Below are positions 1 to 7,794 of a DNA stretch of 10,215 nt, piece by piece; positions within the stretch are counted from its first letter, which is position 1; each line of letters opens with the position of its first letter. Below the pieces are notes generated by a model that was given only the letters and a program-made list of their open reading frames with translations, ran no database searches and was not told the DNA's origin. The stretch is from CAZUZD01 sp964624465 (GTDB lineage Bacteria; Planctomycetota; Planctomycetia; Isosphaerales; Isosphaeraceae). The stretch lies in contig CAZUZD010000229.1 in the NCBI GenBank assembly GCA_964624465.1, forward strand, positions 1 through 10,215, in the 5' to 3' direction. Both the position numbers and the translations under genes were made by a program.

Positions 1-2
1 GC

Positions 3-596
<594 letters not shown>

Positions 597-611
597 GCCG
601 GCTCCCCGCGC

Positions 612-641
612 CCACGGGCTGGAGATTCGTCCAGCCCGTGG
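612..641 (+). terminator. 12-bp perfect hairpin after gltD
   Basis: Bases 612-623 (CCACGGGCTGGA) pair perfectly with 630-641, leaving a 6-base loop (GATTCG). The hairpin starts 15 bases after the gltD stop. No T-tract follows, so it is not a classic intrinsic terminator, though GC-rich bacteria often end genes with such stems. Its right arm overlaps the promoter proposed for yggS. Confidence 0.6.
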
Positions 642-648
642 CTAGAAT
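620..648 (+). promoter_or_regulatory. Candidate promoter for yggS
   Basis: TGGAGA (620-625) and TAGAAT (643-648) are separated by 17 bases and match the sigma-70 consensus at 4 of 6 and 5 of 6 positions. The -10 box ends 9 bases before the yggS ATG, so transcription would begin at about 655, giving an almost leaderless mRNA. No Shine-Dalgarno sequence lies before this ATG, which agrees with that reading. This is inferred from sequence only. Confidence 0.5.
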
Positions 649-657
649 CGATCGACC

Positions 658-1362
658 ATGAACCGAGCCCGACTCCGCGAGAATCTCGACCGTGTCCGCG
701 CCGCCATCGAGGCCTCGGCGCGTCGCGGCGGCCGAGACCCAGCGACGGTCGGGCTCGTGGCCGTCACCAAGCGAGTCGAGCCCGACGTCATCGCCGAGCT
801 GGTCGGCCTGGGTGTGCACGACCTGGGCGAGAACTACCCGCAGGAGCTCTGGCGCAAGGTCGAGGCCCTGCCCGATCCCTCCGTGCGGTGGCACCTGATC
901 GGCCACCTCCAGGGTAACAAGGCCCGGCGCACCCTGCCGCTGGTCCGGATGGTCCACTCGGTCGACTCCCTGAAACTGCTTCAGAACCTCGACGAGCTGG
1001 CCGCCACCCTGCCGGCCGACGATCGGCCGACGGCGCTGTTGCAGGTCAATTGCTCGGGCGAGGCAGCCAAGCACGGCTGGTCCCCCGACTCGATCGAGTC
1101 CGATGCCGCGGCGATCGCGGCCTGCACGAGCCTCCCCGTCGTGGGACTGATGACCATGGCCGGCTATGGGACCACCCCCGAGCAGGCCCGCCCCAGCTTC
1201 GTGAGTCTGCGCGGCGTGCGCGACCGGCTCCGGGGCCTGACCGGCCGGGAGCTGCCCGAGCTCTCGATGGGCATGTCCGGCGACTTCGAGGCCGCCATCG
1301 AGGAGGGGGCCACCCGCGTCCGGGTGGGCTCCGCACTCTTCGAGGGGGTAATCGAGGCATGA
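658..1362 (+). CDS. yggS: YggS/PLPBP family pyridoxal-phosphate-binding protein
   Basis: The family binds pyridoxal 5'-phosphate without known catalysis and keeps PLP and amino-acid pools in balance in the cytosol. The 234-residue product has the usual length (about 230). The PLP-binding lysine is Lys38 in VAVTKRV. Other family blocks are LGENYPQE (56-63; GENRVQE in most members), WHLIGHLQGNK (78-88), LLQVNCSGE, SMGMSGDFEAAIEEG (203-217) and the phosphate-binding RVGSALF (222-228). The ATG at 658 fits the family N-terminus. The stop overlaps the next gene in ATGA, so the two genes are translationally coupled. yggS-yggT-yggU is a well-known linkage; here yggU follows directly and yggT is absent. 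Confidence 0.93.
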   Translation: MNRARLRENLDRVRAAIEASARRGGRDPATVGLVAVTKRVEPDVIAELVGLGVHDLGENYPQELWRKVEALPDPSVRWHLIGHLQGNKARRTLPLVRMVHSVDSLKLLQNLDELAATLPADDRPTALLQVNCSGEAAKHGWSPDSIESDAAAIAACTSLPVVGLMTMAGYGTTPEQARPSFVSLRGVRDRLRGLTGRELPELSMGMSGDFEAAIEEGATRVRVGSALFEGVIEA

Positions 1363-1667
1363 TCGCCGTCAAGGCCCACCCGGAGGGTGCCGTCCTGCCC
1401 GTCCGGGTCAAGCCGGGGGCCCGCCGCGCGGCCCTGATCGACGAGCATGACGGGGCCCTGCGCCTGAGCGTCACGGCGCCCCCCGAGGACGGCAAGGCGA
1501 ACGAGGCGGTGGTCGTGCTGCTGGCCGAGACGCTCCGGCTTCGCCGCAGCCAGTTCCGGCTGCTCACCGGGGCCTCCGCCCGCAAGAAGAGCTTCCTGCT
1601 GGAGGGGATCGCACCCGACGACCTCCTGGGGCGGCTCGCCGCCGCCCTGCCCGCAACGGCCGGCTGA
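1359..1667 (+). CDS. yggU: DUF167/YggU family protein
   Basis: This 102-residue protein belongs to the small conserved DUF167 (YggU) family (about 95-105 residues), whose biochemical role is not settled. The recognisable blocks are LPVRVKPGARR (13-23), LRLSVTAPPEDGKANEA (34-50) and LLTGASARKKSFLL (68-81). This order and spacing are typical of the family. The ATG at 1359 overlaps the yggS stop by four bases (ATGA). The frame stays open upstream inside yggS, but only this start gives the family's normal length. The gene lacks its own promoter and ribosome-binding space, so it is expected to depend on yggS for expression. No terminator-like stem separates it from aroA 70 bases downstream. Confidence 0.9.
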   Translation: MIAVKAHPEGAVLPVRVKPGARRAALIDEHDGALRLSVTAPPEDGKANEAVVVLLAETLRLRRSQFRLLTGASARKKSFLLEGIAPDDLLGRLAAALPATAG

Positions 1668-1737
1668 CCACCGACCCACCGATGACTCCTGCGTCCCCCA
1701 CGACCGGCCCCACGACACCGGACCCCCTCGCCCTCCG

Positions 1738-3045
1738 ATGCCCGACTATCCTCCCGAGCGCACGATCACCCCGCTGACCCACGTCCCGAAGGCCGTCTGG
1801 CGGGTCCCCGGCTCGAAGAGCCTGACCAACCGGGCGCTGATCGTCGCGGCCATGGCCCACGGCACGAGCACGCTGACCGGGGCCCTCGACTCCGACGACA
1901 CCCGGGTGATGGTCGACTCGCTGCAACGACTTGGCTTTCAGGTCGCACACGACCCGGAGAAGGCGACGATCTCGATCACGGGCCGGACCGGGCGGATCCC
2001 GGCCGCCGGGGCCGAGCTGTACGTCGCCAACTCGGGGACGAGCCTCCGATTCTTGACGGCTCTCTGCTGCCTGGGGCGCGGCACGTTCCGGCTCGATGGC
2101 ACCCCCCGGATGCGGGAGCGGCCGGTGGCCGACCTGCTGCTGGCCGTGAACCGGATCGGCGGCCGGGCCCGCACCGAGACCGACAGCGGCTGCCCGCCGG
2201 TGATCATCGAGGCCGACGGGCTCGACGGCGGCTTCACCGGCGTCAAGGGGGCGACCTCCAGTCAGTTCCTCAGTGGCCTGCTGATGGCGCTGCCGGCGGC
2301 CCGGGGTCGGACCAGCGTCGAGGTGCACGGCACGCTGGTCTCGGAGCCGTACGTGGCGATGACCCTGGCCGTGATGCGGGCCTTCGGGGTCGAGATCGCC
2401 AACCACAAGTTCCGGCAGTTCAACGTCGAGCCGGCGCTGTACCGCAGCCGGACGTATGCCATCGAACCCGACGCCTCGGCCGCCAGCTATGCCTTCGCCG
2501 CCGCGGCGATCACCGGCGGTACGGTCACCGTCGAGGGTCTGGGTGCCCACAGCGTCCAGGGGGATGTCGCGTTCGTCGATATCCTCGAGTTCATGGGCTG
2601 CAAGGTCGAGAAGCGGCGCGACTCCATCACGGTCACCGGCGGCCCGCTCCGCGGGGTCGACGTCGACATGAACGCCATCAGCGACACCGTCATGTCGCTG
2701 GGCGTGGTGGCCCTGTTCGCCGACGGCCTGACGCGGGTGCGCAACGTCGGGCACATTCGCCACAAGGAGACGGATCGGCTCACCGCCCTGGCCACCGAGC
2801 TGCGCAAGCTGGGCGCCCGGGTCGACGAGCAGTCCGACGGCCTGATCATCGACCCGCCGGCCGGGGGCCAGCTCACGCCGGCGACGATCGCGACCTACGA
2901 CGACCACCGCATGGCCATGGCCTTCGCCCTGGCCGGCCTGAAGGCCCCCGGAGTGGTGATCGCGGACCCCGCTTGCGTGGCCAAGACCTACCCGGGATTC
3001 TGGGACGACCTGGACCGGCTGTGCAGCCCTGCGGCAACGGCCTGA
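1738..3045 (+). CDS. aroA: 3-phosphoshikimate 1-carboxyvinyltransferase (EPSP synthase)
   Basis: The enzyme joins shikimate-3-phosphate and phosphoenolpyruvate to give EPSP, the sixth step of the cytosolic shikimate pathway to chorismate. The 435-residue product is full length. Substrate and catalytic motifs are all present: PGSKSLTNR (24-32, with Lys27, Ser28 and Arg32), NSGTSLRFL (98-106), SSQFLSGLLMALP (174-186), the catalytic Asp316 in AISDTVMSLG, IRHKETDRL (340-348), DDHRMAM (388-394) and Lys416 in VAKTYPG. The ATG at 1738 gives the normal N-terminal length. No clear Shine-Dalgarno precedes it: the 70 bases after yggU are C-rich and lack a visible stem. Co-transcription with yggS-yggU is plausible but not proven. 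Confidence 0.96.
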   Translation: MPDYPPERTITPLTHVPKAVWRVPGSKSLTNRALIVAAMAHGTSTLTGALDSDDTRVMVDSLQRLGFQVAHDPEKATISITGRTGRIPAAGAELYVANSGTSLRFLTALCCLGRGTFRLDGTPRMRERPVADLLLAVNRIGGRARTETDSGCPPVIIEADGLDGGFTGVKGATSSQFLSGLLMALPAARGRTSVEVHGTLVSEPYVAMTLAVMRAFGVEIANHKFRQFNVEPALYRSRTYAIEPDASAASYAFAAAAITGGTVTVEGLGAHSVQGDVAFVDILEFMGCKVEKRRDSITVTGGPLRGVDVDMNAISDTVMSLGVVALFADGLTRVRNVGHIRHKETDRLTALATELRKLGARVDEQSDGLIIDPPAGGQLTPATIATYDDHRMAMAFALAGLKAPGVVIADPACVAKTYPGFWDDLDRLCSPAATA

Positions 3046-3170
3046 GCACTGATCCATTCCAAAAACGCGTCAGCGCGACTATCTTTCATGCTCTGCCCTC
3101 CGTTGTGGGAGCGGACAGAACTGGATCGCTCGGGAGGGTCGCGACGTGAGCGCCCCGCCCCACGGATCGC

Positions 3171-3175
3171 GGAGG
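3171..3175 (+). promoter_or_regulatory. Shine-Dalgarno deciding a GTG start at 3181
   Basis: GGAGG at 3171-3175 lies five bases before GTG 3181. It favours that start over GTG 3175, which abuts the site, and over the in-frame ATG 3088. The ATG would add a 31-residue tail that looks non-coding. Confidence 0.6.
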
Positions 3176-3180
3176 TGAGT

Positions 3181-3699
3181 GTGGCCAGGCCCGATCCGTT
3201 CACGAAACAGATCTTCGAGTCGGGGCACAAGCGCCGTCGCAAGAGCCGCAAGCGGTTCCTCGGTCCACTGATGATCGCCAGCCTGCTCGGCGCCGTCACC
3301 GCCGCGGTGCTGCTGTTCGCCTGGCTCTCGGAGCGTCGCGTGAGCCGTCTCGCCAAGGCCGAGACCGCGGCGTTGCGTGCCGAGCTGGAGAACTACCGCG
3401 ATCCGGTCACCGGCCCTCTGGCCGAGGCCCGGTTCGAGCTCGGCCGGCTCAAGGAACGGGTCCGCGACCTCGAACAGTCCAACATCCGGCTCCGACGCTC
3501 CATCGAAGATCGGCCCGCCAATCTCAACGTTCCCGAGCTGGACAACGACGAGTCCGAGTTCGAGAAGGAGAAGCGGGCGGAGAAGGCCAGGGCGGACAAG
3601 GCCAAGGCGGAGAAGGCGAAGGCCGATCGGGCCCGGGCCAGGACCACCAAGCCGCCGGTCGATGAGGATGAGCCCACCGAGTCCGACGAGCCGAGGTGA
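3181..3699 (+). CDS. Small bitopic membrane protein with coiled coil and charged Lys/Ala/Glu tail
   Basis: I do not recognise a named family. With the GTG start at 3181 the product has 172 residues. A basic stretch, HKRRRKSRKR (16-25), precedes one hydrophobic helix at about 27-49, so the N-terminus should lie in the cytoplasm and the rest outside the membrane. Residues from about 51 to 102 look like a coiled coil (LAEARFELGRLKERVRDLEQ). The tail from about 117 is almost all Lys, Ala, Glu, Asp and Arg (for example KAKAEKAKADRARAR) and ends in an acidic Pro-rich stretch. The next gene encodes a protein of the same plan 36 bases further on, so the two may act together. ATG 3088 is an alternative start (203 residues), judged less likely because it lacks a ribosome-binding site. 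Confidence 0.7.
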   Translation: MARPDPFTKQIFESGHKRRRKSRKRFLGPLMIASLLGAVTAAVLLFAWLSERRVSRLAKAETAALRAELENYRDPVTGPLAEARFELGRLKERVRDLEQSNIRLRRSIEDRPANLNVPELDNDESEFEKEKRAEKARADKAKAEKAKADRARARTTKPPVDEDEPTESDEPR

Positions 3700-3722
3700 C
3701 CACCCACGGTGGCCGTCCAGTT

Positions 3723-3726
3723 GGAG
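3723..3726 (+). promoter_or_regulatory. Shine-Dalgarno supporting the ATG at 3736
   Basis: GGAG lies nine bases before ATG 3736. The earlier in-frame GTG at 3709 has no such site, so 3736 is preferred as the start of the second small membrane protein. Confidence 0.5.
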
Positions 3727-3735
3727 TGTCCCGCG

Positions 3736-4083
3736 ATGCCGGAGCGACCCCGACGCCGCCTCACGATCCGGGGAATGCTCGTCGCGATCCTTCTGATCGG
3801 TCTCGGTCTCGGTGTGACGATCCAGAGCTTCCGGGCCGAGCAGGCCCATCAGCAGGCGCTGGCGATGGCTGAGGAAGCCGAGGCCCGACGGGCCGTCCTC
3901 GCCGCGCTGCAGGCCGCCCGACCGGGTGCCACGACCGTCCAGAACCGGGCAGAGTCCTCGTTGGACGGCTCAGGCGAGCCCGGTGCCGCCGAGGTCCCGG
4001 TCCTTCAGCAGCGAATTCGCGAGCTGGAGCAAGAGGTTACCGCCCTGCGTCGGGAGCTGGGCCGCGAGCCGGCCCGGCCCTGA
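3736..4083 (+). CDS. Small bitopic membrane protein with N-terminal RRRLTIRGML segment and coiled coil
   Basis: This 115-residue protein has no recognised function. The N-terminus RPRRRLTIRGML (4-15) runs into one hydrophobic helix at about 13-29 (MLVAILLIGLGLGV). This resembles the basic 'R-x-LR-x-L' segment before a membrane helix seen in many uncharacterised planctomycete proteins, which I state from memory as a resemblance only. After the helix come an Ala/Glu/Arg helical stretch (33-62), a Gly/Ser-rich linker and a second heptad-like stretch, VLQQRIRELEQEVTALRREL (about 89-108). The plan matches the preceding gene: basic N-terminus, one membrane helix, outward coiled coil. The GTG at 3709 would add nine residues. 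The gene meets the minus-strand TPR gene tail to tail. Confidence 0.7.
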   Translation: MPERPRRRLTIRGMLVAILLIGLGLGVTIQSFRAEQAHQQALAMAEEAEARRAVLAALQAARPGATTVQNRAESSLDGSGEPGAAEVPVLQQRIRELEQEVTALRRELGREPARP

Positions 4084-4099
4084 ACCCGCCCACGCGGGT
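4084..4099. terminator. Short GC hairpin between convergent genes
   Basis: ACCCGC (4084-4089) pairs with GCGGGT (4094-4099) around a four-base loop, immediately after the stop at 4083 and before a short T run (GATTT, 4102-4106). It fits a weak terminator for the plus-strand genes. The opposite gene ends at 4118, so it could serve both directions. Confidence 0.45.
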
Positions 4100-4117
4100 C
4101 AGATTTCCCGCCGGGAC

Positions 4118-5533
4118 TCAGGGGGGCGTCACCTCGGGCGCCGGGGGAACCGCCTGGAAGTACTCGGGATAGGCGGTGCGGAGCTGGCGCTCGATGCGGC
4201 GGGGCTCCTCGACGGCGGGGTGCCGGGGGCCAATCCGTTCGGCGATCTCATAGCAGCTCCAGGCGCGGGACACGTCCTGGTGGTGCCAGCACAGGTCGCC
4301 CAGCTCGCGCCAGGCGCCGGGGAGCAAGGGGCGGGCGGTCAGGGCCTGCCGGTAGAGGGCCTCGGCGGCGTCCCGCTCGCCGATCACGCCCAGGTTGTTG
4401 GCCTCGAAGATCGCCAGGACGGCCTGGCCCGCCGGGTCCGCCACCCGAGCCCGCAGGCCGGCCAGGGTGGCGGCATTGGCGCGGGCGGAGACCTCGCTGC
4501 CGGGTTGCAGCGCCCCGACAAACGCCTTCACATCGGGGTCGGCGGTCAGGGCCTGCCGGTCGATGGGGGGCTGCGCGTCGGGGTCCCCGGGACCGACCAT
4601 CAGGTTGTATTCCAGGAGCGCCAGCATCGTCTCCAGCGATCGCCCGGCCGAACGAGCGGTCATGGCCCGGGTCGCGAGGGTGGCGGCCTCCTGATCGATC
4701 TGGGCGCGTGGCAGCGCCTCGACCTGACGTGCCAGGCTCCCGATCCAGTCGCCAGCGGCGGGCTCGGAGCGGGCCAGGCCATCGGTGGTCAACCACGTCG
4801 GGTCGGGGGCCCGCCGTTCCTCGAACCGGAACGTCGTCGTCAGGGACTGGCGGGTCCCGGGCTGGGTCAGGGTCAGCGTCCGGGGCAGCCCCTTCAGCGC
4901 GTGCAGTCGAGCCAGGATCTGTGGGTGCCCCCCGCGCAGCTCCCGGATCAGCCCGAGGTACTGGGCGACCTCGGCGGGGCTGGCGGTGACCAGGTCGGTG
5001 CCATGGGTGAGGAGTGGGCGGCGCTCCCAGGTGTAGGTGACGGTCCCGTCCCGCTCCTCGCGATCGATCCGGGCGTCGCCGGCCTCGTCGGCGACCGACA
5101 GCTCGTGCTCGGAGAGCTCAAAAGGCGGCGGCTTGTTCGGGTCGTCGTCCAGGAGCAACGCCCCCTGGCTGATCCGCTGCCGGTACGTCACCTCGCGGCG
5201 GGCCAGCTCGACGATCAGCGGCGCCTCGACGTACTGCTTGCGTTGCAGATCGATGCGGTACCGGCGACCATTGGGGAAGTCGATCAGCGTCAGCCGATGG
5301 GCCGGCGCGAAGGCGTAGGCCAGGTGGCGGGCATCGAACGCCGCCGTGAGTCGGCCCGATTCCGGCAGAGAATCCGAGGCGGGCGCGGGCGCCCCGGCCA
5401 GGGGCGTCCGTTGGGTCTGAACATCGAGCACGAGGCCCCAGGGTTCCAGGTCGGCGGGCGCCGAGGCCCTGGCCAACGGCGAGAACAGGCCGAGTGCCAG
5501 CACGAGCAGGGACCAGTCGCGGCGATTCCGCAT
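4118..5533 (-). CDS. Secreted TPR-containing protein of unknown function
   Basis: The 471-residue product begins with a typical Sec signal peptide (MRNRRDWSLLVLALGLF, cleavage likely after ARASA near residue 25), so it should act in the periplasm or at the cell surface. Residues 60-140 look beta-rich (LTLIDFPNGRRYRIDL then RKQYVEAPLIVEL), loosely like domains that read a peptide or metal-linked 'record of state'; I cannot assign a family. Residues 265-345 are mostly helical. Two tetratricopeptide-like repeats lie at about 374-440 (NNLGVIGERDAAEALYRQAL, then GAWRELGDLCWHHQD) and suggest protein binding. The ATG at 5533 has GGAG nine bases upstream and starts a clean signal peptide; the open frame extends to 5986 but that part runs against aspS. 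A Pro-rich tail ends the protein. Confidence 0.8.
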   Translation of the reverse strand: MRNRRDWSLLVLALGLFSPLARASAPADLEPWGLVLDVQTQRTPLAGAPAPASDSLPESGRLTAAFDARHLAYAFAPAHRLTLIDFPNGRRYRIDLQRKQYVEAPLIVELARREVTYRQRISQGALLLDDDPNKPPPFELSEHELSVADEAGDARIDREERDGTVTYTWERRPLLTHGTDLVTASPAEVAQYLGLIRELRGGHPQILARLHALKGLPRTLTLTQPGTRQSLTTTFRFEERRAPDPTWLTTDGLARSEPAAGDWIGSLARQVEALPRAQIDQEAATLATRAMTARSAGRSLETMLALLEYNLMVGPGDPDAQPPIDRQALTADPDVKAFVGALQPGSEVSARANAATLAGLRARVADPAGQAVLAIFEANNLGVIGERDAAEALYRQALTARPLLPGAWRELGDLCWHHQDVSRAWSCYEIAERIGPRHPAVEEPRRIERQLRTAYPEYFQAVPPAPEVTPP

Positions 5534-5595
5534 GGCGGGAGTCTCCGGGGGATCGGCAGACGGGCAGGTCGCCGCGACCGATTGTGACGGCCGTC

Positions 5596-5607
5596 GCGAC
5601 CGGTCGC
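5596..5607. promoter_or_regulatory. 12-bp perfect palindrome, operator-like
   Basis: GCGACCGGTCGC reads the same on both strands. A further GCGACCG copy lies at 5574-5580, 22 bases away and so on about the same DNA face. The sequence CACAAT on the minus strand (5581-5586), a possible -10 box for the TPR gene, lies between them. A regulator site is plausible, but in GC-rich DNA such palindromes also arise by chance. Confidence 0.35.
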
Positions 5608-5638
5608 CAGGGGGCGTCCGCCCGGAGGGCCGGGCCGC

Positions 5639-5666
5639 TTGACGCTTGCTCGACCCGAGCGATACC
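5639..5666 (+). promoter_or_regulatory. Possible aspS promoter
   Basis: TTGACG (5639-5644) matches the -35 consensus at five of six positions. GATACC (5661-5666), 16 bases later, is only a weak -10 match. If used, the aspS leader would be about 200 bases and would include both hairpins downstream. Confidence 0.3.
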
Positions 5667-5712
5667 TTGAACCACGATCGCCGGCCGGCGCCGCCCGGCC
5701 CATCGCCCGAAC

Positions 5713-5744
5713 CCCCTGCGGGCGCTGGTGTCTGCGCCCGGGGG
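5713..5744 (+). other. Hairpin 1 in presumed aspS leader
   Basis: CGGGCGC (5719-5725) pairs with GCGCCCG (5734-5740) around an eight-base loop (TGGTGTCT). Beyond a two-base bulge (TG), CCCC 5713-5716 pairs with GGGG 5741-5744. That makes 11 pairs in all, about 130 bases before the aspS start. Confidence 0.5.
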
Positions 5745-5757
5745 CCGTGCCACCGCC

Positions 5758-5790
5758 GGCCGCCGCGCCGGGCGGGCCAGCCCGGCGGCC
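5758..5790 (+). other. Hairpin 2 in presumed aspS leader
   Basis: GGCCGCC (5758-5764) pairs with GGCGGCC (5784-5790). Inside, GGGC (5770-5773) pairs with GCCC (5780-5783) around a six-base loop, with a five-base bulge on the left. An alternative fold pairs 5766-5773 with 5780-5787 as eight unbroken pairs. Either fold would be stable. Confidence 0.5.
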
Positions 5791-5873
5791 GACCGTGCCC
5801 AATCGATCGACTCGCCGACCCCGGCGCCCCGACGGACCGCTTCCCCCAAGCTGCGAGAGTTGAGCGTTCCACC

Positions 5874-7643
<1,770 letters not shown>

Positions 7644-7650
7644 TCGCGTC

Positions 7651-7680
7651 CGGGTGGGCCGGTCCTCGCTGGCCCACCCG
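7651..7680 (+). terminator. First hairpin after aspS
   Basis: CGGGTGGGCC (7651-7660) pairs perfectly with GGCCCACCCG (7671-7680), seven bases after the aspS stop. The loop is GGTCCTCGCT, which can add two or three inner pairs. No T-tract follows. Confidence 0.6.
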
Positions 7681-7704
7681 TCGCCTCCGTTGACCCCGAG
7701 AACG

Positions 7705-7755
7705 CCAGCGGCCGGACCGGACAGCACCCTGGGGTGTGTCCGGTCCGGCCGCTGG
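7705..7755. terminator. 19-bp perfect hairpin, likely bidirectional terminator
   Basis: Bases 7705-7723 are the exact reverse complement of 7737-7755. Inside, after one bulged G (7724), CACC (7725-7728) pairs with GGTG (7733-7736) around a CTGG loop. The stem lies between the convergent aspS and peroxidase genes, 62 and 40 bases from their stops, so it can end transcription from both sides. Confidence 0.75.
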
Positions 7756-7794
7756 TAATTCGAGGTCAGCCCGTGGATCAGGGAGCCGTCCGGG

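Larger units (their letters stand above)
5534..5873. other. Gene-free divergent control region between the TPR gene and aspS
   Basis: These 340 bases hold no convincing gene. They must carry the promoters of both divergent genes. They contain three copies of GCGACCG (5574-5580, 5596-5602 and inverted at 5601-5607), a possible aspS promoter near 5639-5666, and two strong hairpins at 5713-5744 and 5758-5790. Open frames here are low-complexity Pro/Arg/Gly/Ala translations without a domain. Confidence 0.7.

Noticed and set aside
1564..3057. 497-codon open frame on the minus strand across aroA
   Set aside because: It runs antisense to a complete aroA with all motifs. Its translation is rich in Arg, Gly, Asp and Val without a domain, as expected from GC-biased third positions.
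3066..3086. CGCG-TCAG-CGCG stem followed by a T-rich stretch after aroA
   Set aside because: The stem has only four pairs. It is too weak to call a terminator, and the nearby TATCTT has no acceptable -35 partner.
3088..3180. N-terminal extension of the first small membrane protein from ATG 3088
   Set aside because: No ribosome-binding site precedes it. The added 31 residues are Arg/Pro-rich, whereas GTG 3181 has a well-placed GGAGG.
3926..5587. 553-codon open frame on the plus strand across the TPR gene
   Set aside because: It is the shadow of the signal-peptide-bearing TPR gene. Its Gly/Gln/Arg-rich translation has no recognisable fold.
5646..5873. 76-residue N-terminal extension of AspRS in the same open frame
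   Set aside because: The extension is Pro/Arg/Gly-rich and unlike any AspRS. ATG 5874 begins the family's conserved N-terminus.
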